64,000 nucleotides of DNA from a virus, in the IMG/VR virus record IMGVR_UViG_3300020171_000018, positions 21,803-85,802 of that record. One strand, given 5' to 3'. Within the stretch, counting starts at the first letter, position 1, and the number at the start of each line of letters is the position of its first letter. Below the pieces are notes generated by a model. The model was not told the DNA's origin, ran no database searches, and was given only the letters and a program-made list of their open reading frames with translations. This document shows positions 40,905 to 48,301 of this stretch, in pieces. Position numbers and translations under genes: made by a program.

Positions 40905-41300
40905 CTACTTTGGCATCTCAACGTCAATATCAGGTATGATAACGGATGGCCTGAATATCACCCTGTAGCGGTAGGCGTCCGCGCGTACAGGTTCCAGTTG
41001 CTCCACGAAGTAGCTGACGTTGTCTGATAGGCCCAGGAAGTGCTTCTTGTAGGTGCTAGGCCCTACCTTGCAAGTCACAGAGAGTTCACTTGACGGGTCA
41101 TAGTTGCCTAGTGAACACAGTCCTTCGATAGTTAGCAGGTATGTGTCCGTGATGCCGTTGAAGAACACAATCCTACGTGTAACCTCGAATTGGTCTGCCG
41201 CCTTTGATACGTTCTTTGAAGCTACGTCCGCTTCTGAAGAACAGGCTACCAGGGCCAGGACGCCGGCAACGAGGACGAGTAGGCACAGTAGCTTCTTCAT
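40905..41300 (-). CDS. beta-sandwich lipoprotein, possible superinfection exclusion
   Basis: MKKLLCLLVLVAGVLALVAC then SS is a lipoprotein signal with the lipid-modified cysteine at position 20. The mature part (ADQFEVTRRIVFFNGITDTY, LSVTCKVGPSTYKKHFLGLS) matches the beta-sandwich lipoprotein family common in actinobacterial siphophages. It would be exported and anchored in the host membrane during infection, where such proteins can block entry of other phages. ATG after GAAGGAGGAGAC. It is flanked by near-identical 16 bp direct repeats (CAGCGCCAGCAAGCCC) at about 40889 and 41318. Confidence 0.75.
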   Translation of the reverse strand: MKKLLCLLVLVAGVLALVACSSEADVASKNVSKAADQFEVTRRIVFFNGITDTYLLTIEGLCSLGNYDPSSELSVTCKVGPSTYKKHFLGLSDNVSYFVEQLEPVRADAYRYRVIFRPSVIIPDIDVEMPK

Positions 41301-41894
41301 GTCTCCTCCTTCAATTAGTGGGCTTGCTGGCGCTGGCCCAGCTTGCGCACTGCTTTCGGGTGGTCTCCACCACCAGCGCCAGCCTTGGCAGCCTTGCCGC
41401 AGGAGAACTTGCCCTTTCGGGTAGCTGTCGTCCCACGACTGCCCTATCCTTCCCCGCCGACTGCCACGGGAAGGCCCTTGCCCTCCCTGACGGAGCGGGC
41501 CCCTCAAACTGGCGGTTGCGCTTTTGTCTGTGGCCCTCTGCCACCACGTCCACGCCAGTTATTAGGCATTGTAGCGTGCTGGCACCCCTCGTCTATTAAG
41601 GCATCTCCTGATACGTCCACAAGAGTCTGGCAACTCACCAGTCCGAGCCTGTGGACTGCTCTTGTGCTGGACTCCTAGTTGTCCGCACATGCCACCAGCA
41701 CGCTACGACTCAGAGCCTACATTAGTCTCCATCGCCGACCGGACACTTCCACCAGGCCACTGCCATCCTTTGGCGACTCCGGCAGCACCTACACCGTTCT
41801 GGTTTCGCGGTGTCCACGATACATCGTCTCGTGAACTCGCCCTCGGCTCTGAGTAGTCGCCTAAGTCGTTAAAACCCTTCTACGGGCTACCCAC
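41301..41894. other. 594-base stretch without a convincing gene
   Basis: Frames here lack ribosome-binding sites and recognisable products. The stretch is rich in long inverted repeats, including an 11-base pair of arms near 41328 and 41372 (GCTGGCGCTGG/CCAGCGCCAGC) and the nested stems listed separately. It is inside the leftward transcript that begins at the promoter 42075-42103. Confidence 0.6.
41571..41854 (-). ncRNA. candidate structured RNA with nested stems
   Basis: Stem P1 is 12 bp (41571-41582 with 41695-41706, GTAGCGTGCTGG). Inside it, P2 pairs GTCCACAAGAG (41615-41625) with 41659-41672 with one three-base bulge, and P3 is a 6 bp hairpin CAGTCC/GGACTG (41639-41644, 41653-41658). 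One base outside P1 begins P4, ACTCAGAGCC (41708-41717) with its complement near 41844-41854, which encloses further short stems (GGACAC/GTGTCC, CTGCC/GGCAG). The minus strand is chosen because the promoter and flanking genes point that way. No known RNA class is recognised. Confidence 0.55.
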
Positions 41895-42050
41895 CTACGT
41901 TGACTTTGGAATCCCTATAGGCTCCACAGGCTCCACAGGCTCCACAGGCTTCTGGCAACGAGGGCATCGGCGCACCTCTACCTTCCGTGGAGCCCAACTG
42001 TGCCCGCAGAAGGCGCAGGTGACCATAGTTACTGGGACGTTGACCGGCAT
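41895..42050 (-). CDS. small zinc-ribbon protein with VEP repeats, 51 aa
   Basis: ATG at 42050 follows CGGAGGTTTGCA. CAFCGH and CPRC make a zinc ribbon; the C terminus carries three tandem Val-Glu-Pro units coded by a 9-base repeat. It is the first gene after the promoter at 42075-42103. Confidence 0.6.
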   Translation of the reverse strand: MPVNVPVTMVTCAFCGHSWAPRKVEVRRCPRCQKPVEPVEPVEPIGIPKST

Positions 42051-42074
42051 TGCAAACCTCCGACGTTATGATAT

Positions 42075-42103
42075 ATGATATACTCTAATAATTCCACCGT
42101 CAA
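42075..42103 (-). promoter_or_regulatory. sigma-70-type leftward promoter
   Basis: Minus strand TTGACG (42103-42098), 17 bp, TATCAT (42080-42075), 25 bases before the small zinc gene. The -35 box follows CCCCC. It should drive the zinc gene, the structured region and the lipoprotein. Confidence 0.75.
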
Positions 42104-42115
42104 GGGGGGTGTTTG

Positions 42116-42265
42116 GTGACAGCCATAGGCAAGCCCCGCCGAACCATAATCGTCACTCCGGCCAGATCCCCTATTCCACCCAGACCTGATCCCAGCCCCA
42201 TGCCGACAAGGGAACCTACGGTGGAGCCCCAAGTGGAGCCTCAGAGGGTTGGAGGGAGTCAGTAA
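42116..42265 (+). CDS. small proline-rich protein, 49 aa
   Basis: GTG after AAGGGGGGTGTTTG. The start IGKPRRTIIV followed by a Pro/Glu/Arg tail (SPIPPRPDPSPMPTREP, VEPQVEPQ) is of a type I recall from other phage genomes, function unknown. It overlaps no gene; the next start is one base after its stop. The tail resembles the VEP repeat of the divergent gene. Confidence 0.55.
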   Translation: MTAIGKPRRTIIVTPARSPIPPRPDPSPMPTREPTVEPQVEPQRVGGSQ

Positions 42266-42266
42266 C

Positions 42267-42953
42267 TTGGGTAAACAGAAAAGGCCCAGACCAATCCTGC
42301 CCATAGGTCACCGCCGAGAGCCGATTGTCGCCTATCGTAGCTGGAATGTGCTGGCGGATTCCGGGGGTTGGCGTCTAGCAAGTAATAGAAGCAGCGGGAG
42401 TAACAGCCCCGCTATTTGGCCCCCCTTTGAGCCCACAGTAGCGTCTTGCCTTCACCCGCACCTTCGCCAACCAAAGGGGCACGGTCTGGCCCCCGCTGAG
42501 GGGTGCTCCTGCGGCATTTATGGCCGCAGAGCCTGTTCTATGACTGGGTTGCGCTGGGGGCATATTGTTGGGGCAGTTTCGCTGTGGGGTAAGGTGATAG
42601 GACACCAGAGCGGGTACAGGGCCGAGTATGCCTATCCACATACCCTGTTAGCAGCTAGTTGCTGCCTGTGTGGGAAACTACGCCCATTTGGCCGGATGCA
42701 GTTCTTTGCAATCCCAGACTTATTTGGGGCTGTGGGGGGCCGGGGGCGCGTTGCATCAGTCTCATTTCTATGCCTGGGGTGCTCTTTGGGCTCCACAGTT
42801 GCGGACCAACTATTTCTACGCCCGGTATCCCTACTGCTGGATGCCCTACAGACCTGTTATGGAGTAGAGGTCATAGACAACTTTGAGCAGCCACGAAGGA
42901 GGCCAAAGAAGGCCAGAGGCGATCAACAGCCTCTATGTAACGAGACACGATAG
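42267..42953 (+). CDS. conserved phage-type protein of unknown function, 228 aa
   Basis: TTG at 42267, with GGAGGGAGT upstream, is the likely start. Residues like SWNVLADSGGWRL, EGCSCGIYG, GAVSLWGKVIGHQSGYRAEY and LLAASCCLCGKL match a recurring domain in actinobacterial proteins and phages (pattern 'CxCGIYA...G.VxLWGxVxxHxxGYRAEYAYP'). Two CxxC pairs may bind zinc. It is directly upstream of, and one base from, the helicase gene. Confidence 0.6.
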   Translation: MGKQKRPRPILPIGHRREPIVAYRSWNVLADSGGWRLASNRSSGSNSPAIWPPFEPTVASCLHPHLRQPKGHGLAPAEGCSCGIYGRRACSMTGLRWGHIVGAVSLWGKVIGHQSGYRAEYAYPHTLLAASCCLCGKLRPFGRMQFFAIPDLFGAVGGRGRVASVSFLCLGCSLGSTVADQLFLRPVSLLLDALQTCYGVEVIDNFEQPRRRPKKARGDQQPLCNETR

Positions 42954-42954
42954 A

Positions 42955-45081
42955 ATGCCCCTAACCGCGCTCGACGGGATTCTAGGCGACCTTAATGAAT
43001 CTCAACTCCAGGCCGTGGTCGCGGATACAGACCACCCCATACTCGTACTTGCGGGCCCGGGTGCCGGAAAAACTAGAACACTTGTTCACAGAATAGCTTA
43101 CATCATAGACTACCTCGGCTTCCCCGCTGACTCCATCCTCGCCGTGACCTTCAGTCGGGCCGCCGCTGCCGAGATGCGTCGGCGCTTGCACTTACTGCTT
43201 GGCCCCAGAGCCCGAGACCTCCGCGCCTCCACAATCCACTCCTACTGCTACGACTTGATGCACCGTAGAGGGGTTGACTCCAAGCCCATTGAGTACGACG
43301 CCCAAAAGCGGTTTGTCACGGACTACATCAAGACTGCCCTGATAGCCCAACCCAAGCTCAGGGATGTCCTCAACCCCACTCAATGGCGCTGGGCGCTGAG
43401 CTGGATAGATGCAGCCAAGGACGAGCTTATTCCCCCTGCCCACTCCCTGAAATGGTTTGCAGACCATATCCAGACCAACCTCCGCTCTGTTCCAGAGATG
43501 GCTCGGGGCGTGGCAGCAGTTGAGGCCCCTCTGCTGACTGACCTCTACACCAAATACCAAACACACATGCACGCAGAGGGCCTAGTGGACTTTAGCGACA
43601 TGCTCGTATACGCCCTAGGCACGTTTAGGACAGAGCCAGCGGTTTTGGCCCAAGAACAGGAATGGTACAGGTATGTCTGTGTTGACGAGTTACAGGACAC
43701 TTCGGCCATCCAGTATCAAATACTCTCCCTCGTTGCCAAGCACACTCACCTCTTTGTGGTAGCTGACGAAATGCAGGCGGTCTATGCGTTCAGAAACGCT
43801 GACCCTAACCATAATGTCCTTGCCTTCTTAAAAAGGCATCCACAGGGGGAAATCATCAAACTTGAGTGCAACTATCGCTCCACCCGAACCATAGTCAATG
43901 TGGCTAACAGGCTCTTGGCAGCAGCCCCCTATGAAGACGACAGGTACAGAAAGGTGCTCCAACCTCGGCCAGACGCTCAAGAGGGCCTACAAGTAGAGGT
44001 GAGCTACCACCGTGATGACCAAGAAGAGGCAGACTCGGTTGCAGACAAGATAGAGGCTCTAATCGGCGCCACGGGCTACCTGCCCCAAGACATCTTCGTG
44101 CTCTATCGCACCAACGCCCAGTCCGCCCCGATCGAGCGTGCCCTGTCAGCCCGGGACATCCCCCATGTGCTCATGGCTGGCCTGGGCTTCTGGGAGCGGT
44201 CCGCCACGAAGGACATGATGGCGTATCTGCGCCTCTACAACAAACGGTTCGACAACTCAGCCTTTGAGCGGGTCTGCAACTACGCTTCAATCCACATGTC
44301 CACCAGCGGCACCAGGTATCTTGGCCGGAAGTTTGTGGAAGCCTGCAAACAGCTCAACCCCGACTCCTATTGGGACGCGACGGTGAGCATGGCCCAGAAC
44401 CCACCTGAGAAGAGCTGGCGCCCAGGCATCCACGACTTCATTCGCATGATGGCAGGGGCCCCCAAGTCAGACTCCTTGGGCTGGTCTCTGCCGGAACTCG
44501 TGCTCTACTTCACCAAGCAGTATGACCATCACAGACAGATGGAGGACACCACGGACTCAACCGGGTGGCTCACGGGGAGCGCTATTGCTAGTCTGTCCCG
44601 GAGGTTCCCCAGCCTGCCCAGACTGATTGCCTACTCAGTCAAGGAGAGCAAAAAAACCAAGAGCGAGGCTGAGTCGTACAAGTCGGTGGTCTTAGGGACA
44701 ATCCATTCAGCCAAGGGCCTTGAACGAAAGGTGGTATTTGGCATTGGTATCACGGACTCCCTCCTGCCACACTATCTGAGTAGGAACCTGTATAGCCCCT
44801 GGTTGCCGCCGCCCGTGCTTCTCTCAATTTCGGATGAAAGACGGGTATGCTTTGTGTTAATAAGTCGCGCTGCCGAACGGTTGTACCTCTCTTGCCCAAT
44901 GAGCAACGGGTGGAAGCCCAACATGCGCCCCAGCAGGTTCCTTGAGGAGATGGGGCTGCTGGACATAGCTCAGGTGCCAGAGGCATACAGGGGGGCCGTG
45001 GAGAGGGCGAGGAGTGAGAAGTGGGCAGACGAGCCCCCTGATAAGGCTGGACATAGAACACTGAGCGAGGGCAGCCAGTGA
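42955..45081 (+). CDS. UvrD/PcrA-like superfamily 1 helicase, 708 aa
   Basis: ATG at 42955, directly after the previous stop. Motif I LVLAGPGAGKTRTL, motif II CVDELQDTSAIQ, motif III VVADEMQAVYAFR, motif IV ECNYRSTRTI, and the later motifs GTIHSAKGLERK and ISRAAERLYLSCP are all present, so the ATPase is intact. The 2B region is shorter than in PcrA. It should unwind 3' to 5' in replication or repair, separate from the DinG-like helicase on the other arm. It overlaps the next gene by GTGA. Confidence 0.9.
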   Translation: MPLTALDGILGDLNESQLQAVVADTDHPILVLAGPGAGKTRTLVHRIAYIIDYLGFPADSILAVTFSRAAAAEMRRRLHLLLGPRARDLRASTIHSYCYDLMHRRGVDSKPIEYDAQKRFVTDYIKTALIAQPKLRDVLNPTQWRWALSWIDAAKDELIPPAHSLKWFADHIQTNLRSVPEMARGVAAVEAPLLTDLYTKYQTHMHAEGLVDFSDMLVYALGTFRTEPAVLAQEQEWYRYVCVDELQDTSAIQYQILSLVAKHTHLFVVADEMQAVYAFRNADPNHNVLAFLKRHPQGEIIKLECNYRSTRTIVNVANRLLAAAPYEDDRYRKVLQPRPDAQEGLQVEVSYHRDDQEEADSVADKIEALIGATGYLPQDIFVLYRTNAQSAPIERALSARDIPHVLMAGLGFWERSATKDMMAYLRLYNKRFDNSAFERVCNYASIHMSTSGTRYLGRKFVEACKQLNPDSYWDATVSMAQNPPEKSWRPGIHDFIRMMAGAPKSDSLGWSLPELVLYFTKQYDHHRQMEDTTDSTGWLTGSAIASLSRRFPSLPRLIAYSVKESKKTKSEAESYKSVVLGTIHSAKGLERKVVFGIGITDSLLPHYLSRNLYSPWLPPPVLLSISDERRVCFVLISRAAERLYLSCPMSNGWKPNMRPSRFLEEMGLLDIAQVPEAYRGAVERARSEKWADEPPDKAGHRTLSEGSQ

Positions 45082-45335
45082 CCATTGGGATAGACCTTGA
45101 CCACACCAACCCCGGTGCCCACTGCTCCTACCGAGACGCCCTGAGAGCCATGACCAAGTTGGGCATCACCCTGGAACGCACCAGCCCTACCCTGCTGGCT
45201 ATTCGGTGCGCTACTGAGCCTGAGCCCCAAGTCTTGGACATCCTCAAGGCGTACAGGCAGGAGCTGCTGGACCTGGCAGGGTTGGACTGGTGGACTGGGG
45301 ATATTGTCGTGCTGGGGCCGGGGGATGCCCAGTAA
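45078..45335 (+). CDS. small helicase-linked protein, 85 aa
   Basis: GTG start overlaps the helicase stop (GTGA). The first residues (IGIDLDHTNPG) are strand-like; the C-terminal 60 residues (RAMTKLGITLERTSPTLLAI, VLDILKAYRQELLDLAG) resemble a TubC-type docking domain. Function unknown. Confidence 0.5.
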   Translation: MTIGIDLDHTNPGAHCSYRDALRAMTKLGITLERTSPTLLAIRCATEPEPQVLDILKAYRQELLDLAGLDWWTGDIVVLGPGDAQ

Positions 45336-45440
45336 CTCCCACAGCCCAGTCCCCCTGTACCCCCTGAGGTCAACCCTGAGGTCAACCCTGAGGCCACCCT
45401 GCCCCCTGCATCCCCAATACCCCCTAAGACCCCCTCTTAG

Positions 45441-45466
45441 TCTTAGTATATAGGCGTTTTGAAAAA
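45441..45466 (+). repeat. 26-bp inverted repeat, left arm
   Basis: Contains TCTTAGTATATAGGCGTTTT and matches 45849-45874 perfectly in inverted orientation; similarity continues with one gap to a CCCCC flank on both sides. Confidence 0.9.
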
Positions 45467-45841
45467 AATCTAGGTGGAAATTTGGCAGTAGCCGATTCCT
45501 GTCATATTAGCTACTATCATGGCCTAGTTGTATAGCTATTACCACTAACATTACCCAACCACTGTCACCATCTAGGTTATGGGGTTCGAGGGTATTACTA
45601 TCATTTTCGACGCCCCAGAAAAAAGGCGGTTTTCTGGCATTGAGTCGGTGCGTATCAAGGTTCATGCGTCGGCTACTCCCGTTCTGTAAAACGGCCTCCT
45701 GTTTTTCAGAGATGATAGTAAAATCCCCCACCGAACAGTTTTTGTATGTGTATGAACGGCAAGAATGTTAGTGACTAGATATGGGAATCCTCTGCAGGCA
45801 GTAGGTGTGGATGACATTCTCGTATCTGTTCATTAAACTAC

Positions 45842-45870
45842 TTGAAAATTTTTCAAAACGCCTATATACT
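45842..45870 (+). promoter_or_regulatory. promoter within the right inverted-repeat arm
   Basis: TTGAAA (45842-45847), 17 bp, TATACT (45865-45870), about 58 bases before the helix-turn-helix gene at 45928. The -10 box is part of the inverted repeat, so a protein bound to the repeat would control this promoter. Confidence 0.6.
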
Positions 45871-45874
45871 AAGA
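45849..45874 (-). repeat. 26-bp inverted repeat, right arm
   Basis: Perfect inverted copy of 45441-45466; overlaps the -10 box of the promoter at 45842-45870. Confidence 0.9.
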
Positions 45875-45927
45875 GTACTAAGGGGGTGTGGGGGGTTTTG
45901 AGGGAAGTTCTGTGGAGGAGGTGTTTG

Positions 45928-46233
45928 ATGACCGTGCTTCAAGCAGTGGGCTCTAATAACTCTGTGGACTCCGCCAGCGTGCCTGAGCTCTTGGAGGCGC
46001 TAGCAAAACAGTGGAGAACATCTCCCTACGCCGTTTACCGTTGGTATAGGCGGGGGACGGCTGTCTCTGAGACGGTCCCAATGGGCTCGGACCATCTCAG
46101 CACCAACCAACTCGTGGCGGCCCTCGCGGAGCGTTGGGATGTGTCCCCCGGCAGTCTTTATCGATACCTGGTTGCTGAGGAGGAACGCCGTTCCAATCCC
46201 AAGTCGGCAGTTCGGAGGGTTCGACATGCCTAG
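45928..46233 (+). CDS. double helix-turn-helix regulator, 101 aa
   Basis: ATG after GGAGGAGGTGTTTG. Two tandem helix-turn-helix units are visible: LLEALAKQWRTSPYAVYRWY and LVAALAERWDVSPGSLYRYL. The first is preceded by NNSVDSASV, repeated in the next protein. It is the natural candidate to bind the 26 bp inverted repeat upstream. It ends in a basic stretch with SNPKS. Confidence 0.65.
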   Translation: MTVLQAVGSNNSVDSASVPELLEALAKQWRTSPYAVYRWYRRGTAVSETVPMGSDHLSTNQLVAALAERWDVSPGSLYRYLVAEEERRSNPKSAVRRVRHA

Positions 46234-47182
46234 GAGAAACGGTTCTGTTGCGGTAGAGGATATGCCGCTACTCCGAGCCAAGAACTCTGTTGACTCTGCC
46301 AGCGTGAATCAGGCTGTGGGGCGCATTGCCCAACTGCGCGGGGTCTCGGCCAACACAGTGTATCGGTGGTTACGGCGTGGGGAGCAACGCCACTCGGCTA
46401 TCGGTCGCATTCCCCAAGAGACCACTGAGTCCTATTGGGATGCCATTACTAGTCAAGCCCAAGCTATTGTGCTTGGCATAGGGGTGGCAAAGGGTCGGGA
46501 CAAGAAACAGGTGGTCTCACTGTACCTCTCTGCCCGGATCTTGGAGAACTTAGACAGAATCTCCGTGGCCCTGACCCCGCTACTTAGGGTGAAGCTCAAG
46601 CGCCCAGATGTAATTAGCGTCCTTGCAGCCGCCACGATGGGCGCCAAGGCCGTCTCAGACGCCATAGTAGAAGACCCCTCAGTGTGGCAGGGCCGCCTTC
46701 TCAAGCAGCTCCGTAAATGGAGCCACGACACAGAAGAAGAGTTCGACAAACACTACTGGATTTGGAAGCAGGAGGAGCTGGAGTGGAGGGCTAGCCACCA
46801 GAAGGAAGTCTGGGCTATTGAGTCCCCCCCGGGCCCGTTTGACCCCGCTAACATTAGGTGGGCTGTAGGGGCGGGCACCAAGCACATGCAAGAGGCGTGC
46901 TACCGGGTGCTGGATTACGCCAAGGCCATGAAGGAAGCCATCCCACCTGAGCAGTGGGAGTGGTACGCTGCACACTTGATTGAGTCCTGGGGGTGGAAGG
47001 CGGCCTTTGCGACGGTTGAGGAAGAGGGGGGCCTGATTACGGGAGCGGAAGGGTGGGAGCGGGCCAAGGAGTTCTATGACTATGGGTGGATTCTGACCAC
47101 CAGATGGGCAACGCCTCAGTGGGAGTACGGGCCGGATGTAGCGCACAGACTGGTCAACAGAAGGATCAGGAACAAGAACTAG
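46226..47182 (+). CDS. helix-turn-helix protein with large C-terminal domain, 318 aa
   Basis: ATG after GGAGGGTTCGAC, overlapping the previous gene by 8 bases. Residues about 20-60 (KNSVDSASVNQAVGRIAQLR, VSANTVYRWLRRG) repeat the helix-turn-helix of the upstream protein. The following 250 residues are helical with many tryptophans and include a possible second DNA-binding part. It could be a replication initiator or regulator acting on the adjacent repeat region; this is inferred from position. The 201 bases after it hold no convincing gene. Confidence 0.55.
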   Translation: MPRRNGSVAVEDMPLLRAKNSVDSASVNQAVGRIAQLRGVSANTVYRWLRRGEQRHSAIGRIPQETTESYWDAITSQAQAIVLGIGVAKGRDKKQVVSLYLSARILENLDRISVALTPLLRVKLKRPDVISVLAAATMGAKAVSDAIVEDPSVWQGRLLKQLRKWSHDTEEEFDKHYWIWKQEELEWRASHQKEVWAIESPPGPFDPANIRWAVGAGTKHMQEACYRVLDYAKAMKEAIPPEQWEWYAAHLIESWGWKAAFATVEEEGGLITGAEGWERAKEFYDYGWILTTRWATPQWEYGPDVAHRLVNRRIRNKN

Positions 47183-47383
47183 TCAAAACAAATGTGGCCC
47201 CAGGAGTCGTCATCCCAGGGCCACCAGCCTGTCAGGGACCGCCACCGTTCGGAGGTCGTAGGGTGAGACAAGCCCTACTGACCTACTGGATAGAGATTAG
47301 CACAGGGATTCTATTGTTGTCAAGTGGGGGCGGTTCTGGTCTACGAACGGTGCTGGTCTGGAAGTAGTAGGATAGGAATAACC

Positions 47384-47590
47384 ATGCATACTGACTGGGG
47401 CTTGGATGAGGAACCCGTAGAGAGCAGTACCGTATGGGTCATCTGTGCTAAATGTGGCGGAGCGCGCCATCTGGTCTTTGGTCGCCCAGAGGCCACACCA
47501 CACTGGTTTTGTCAGGATGTAGTGGTTTGGATACAGCCAGGACAGCATGTCGAGGTAGCATACTTGGATAAGGGTAATGGCGCTACTTGA
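47384..47590 (+). CDS. small Cys/His protein, 68 aa
   Basis: ATG at 47384 after AGGAATAACC. CAKCGGARHLVFGRPEATPHWFC looks like a single zinc site; the C terminus is a strand pair. Function unknown. A sequence like the other promoters (TTGACA on the minus strand near 47317) lies upstream on the opposite strand. Confidence 0.5.
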   Translation: MHTDWGLDEEPVESSTVWVICAKCGGARHLVFGRPEATPHWFCQDVVVWIQPGQHVEVAYLDKGNGAT

Positions 47591-47670
47591 GGCGCATCCA
47601 GCGGCACCGCATATCCTCACGGTTTAAGCGCTGGCCCGGTTCTGTTCCTCAAAACTCGTGCTCAAACCCC

Positions 47671-47699
47671 TTGACAGGCATGTTACAACATGATAACAT
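47671..47699 (+). promoter_or_regulatory. promoter with palindromic operator in its spacer
   Basis: TTGACA (47671-47676), 17 bp, TAACAT (47694-47699). The spacer contains CATGTTACAACATG (47679-47692), a palindrome with six-base arms, placed to be bound by a dimeric repressor. It precedes the ribbon-helix-helix gene at 47790, which may regulate itself. Confidence 0.65.
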
Positions 47700-47789
47700 T
47701 CCCAGCGTCGGTAGTGAGGTTGGGGTTACTTCATACTAGAAATACACCCTAGCCGTTCCTCTCCGACAGCAGGACTCTCCTTGCCCGAG

Positions 47790-47951
47790 ATGACGCGCAC
47801 ACCCCCAGTTGACCTAGAGGCCGCCAAGTGGCGGGGGTTCAGGAAGCGGCTGATAGACCAGAAGAGGTCCTTTGCCAGTTGGCTCCGCGAGAAGATAGAC
47901 CAGGCCCTCTCGGAGCCAACTGACAATCAGGATAGTGGCAGGGGTGGCTAG
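47790..47951 (+). CDS. ribbon-helix-helix-type small protein, 53 aa
   Basis: The core KWRGFRKRLIDQKRSFASWL followed by REKIDQALSE fits the strand-helix-helix of small plasmid/phage repressors. An in-frame TTG at 47781 with AGGA six bases upstream may be the true start, adding three residues. The middle of the gene contains an inverted repeat (CAGTTGGCTCC and its complement). It lies downstream of a promoter with a palindromic spacer. Confidence 0.55.
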   Translation: MTRTPPVDLEAAKWRGFRKRLIDQKRSFASWLREKIDQALSEPTDNQDSGRGG

Positions 47952-48301
47952 TTCCAGCCCGCCCCTGAGCTGCCCGTGCTCCTCCCACTGAAGTCCACCA
48001 ACTCCTCGCCTGAGAACGTCGCCCACATAAATCCTCCTCCTAAAGAGGGGGCTACCAGTAGCACATGACCCCTAGGGAGCCTCCTGCCCGCCAGAACAGT
48101 ATCCCTGTTGCTGTAGATGCCCGTGAGAGTTTTGAATCTCCATCGAGGTGCCCGCTCCCCCATCCACCCATTCACACTCACCACGGAGCCAATGGGCACT
48201 CGTCTGAGGGGAATCTTGCCCACACCTCTAGCGATTGTCTTGCAGGCGCGCATACGGGCCTCCCTAGCCTCCAAAGGATAAAGGCAGGTCACCGGGGCCA
48301 T
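47948..48301 (-). CDS. hypothetical basic protein, 117 aa
   Basis: ATG at 48301 lies inside the 3' end of the ATPase gene. The product has a basic helical start and a strand-rich part (PIGSVVSVNGWMGERAPRWRF, LVAPSLGGGFMWATFSG). No family recognised. It ends 4 bases inside the convergent ribbon-helix-helix gene. Coupling to the ATPase suggests a packaging or virion role. Confidence 0.5.
   Translation of the reverse strand: MAPVTCLYPLEAREARMRACKTIARGVGKIPLRRVPIGSVVSVNGWMGERAPRWRFKTLTGIYSNRDTVLAGRRLPRGHVLLVAPSLGGGFMWATFSGEELVDFSGRSTGSSGAGWN

Larger units (their letters stand above)
45336..45927. other. AT-rich control region, candidate origin
   Basis: This 592-base gap is clearly richer in A+T than its surroundings and holds no gene with a ribosome-binding site. 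It contains a perfect 26 bp inverted repeat (45441-45466 and 45849-45874), a palindrome TTGAAAATTTTTCAA, and a promoter in the right arm. A frame on the minus strand (45507-45731) has no start site and looks like chance. It separates helicase genes from regulator genes, a common place for an origin or a genetic switch. Confidence 0.5.

Noticed and set aside
41311-41553. 80-residue minus-strand frame upstream of the lipoprotein
   Set aside because: No ribosome-binding site; the region is dominated by inverted repeats and the lipoprotein has its own start.
45507-45731. 74-residue minus-strand frame in the control region
   Set aside because: No start signal, no family, and the surrounding DNA looks regulatory.
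47086-47367. 93-residue plus-strand frame overlapping the end of the helix-turn-helix gene
   Set aside because: No ribosome-binding site near a start codon and low-complexity sequence; too weak to call.
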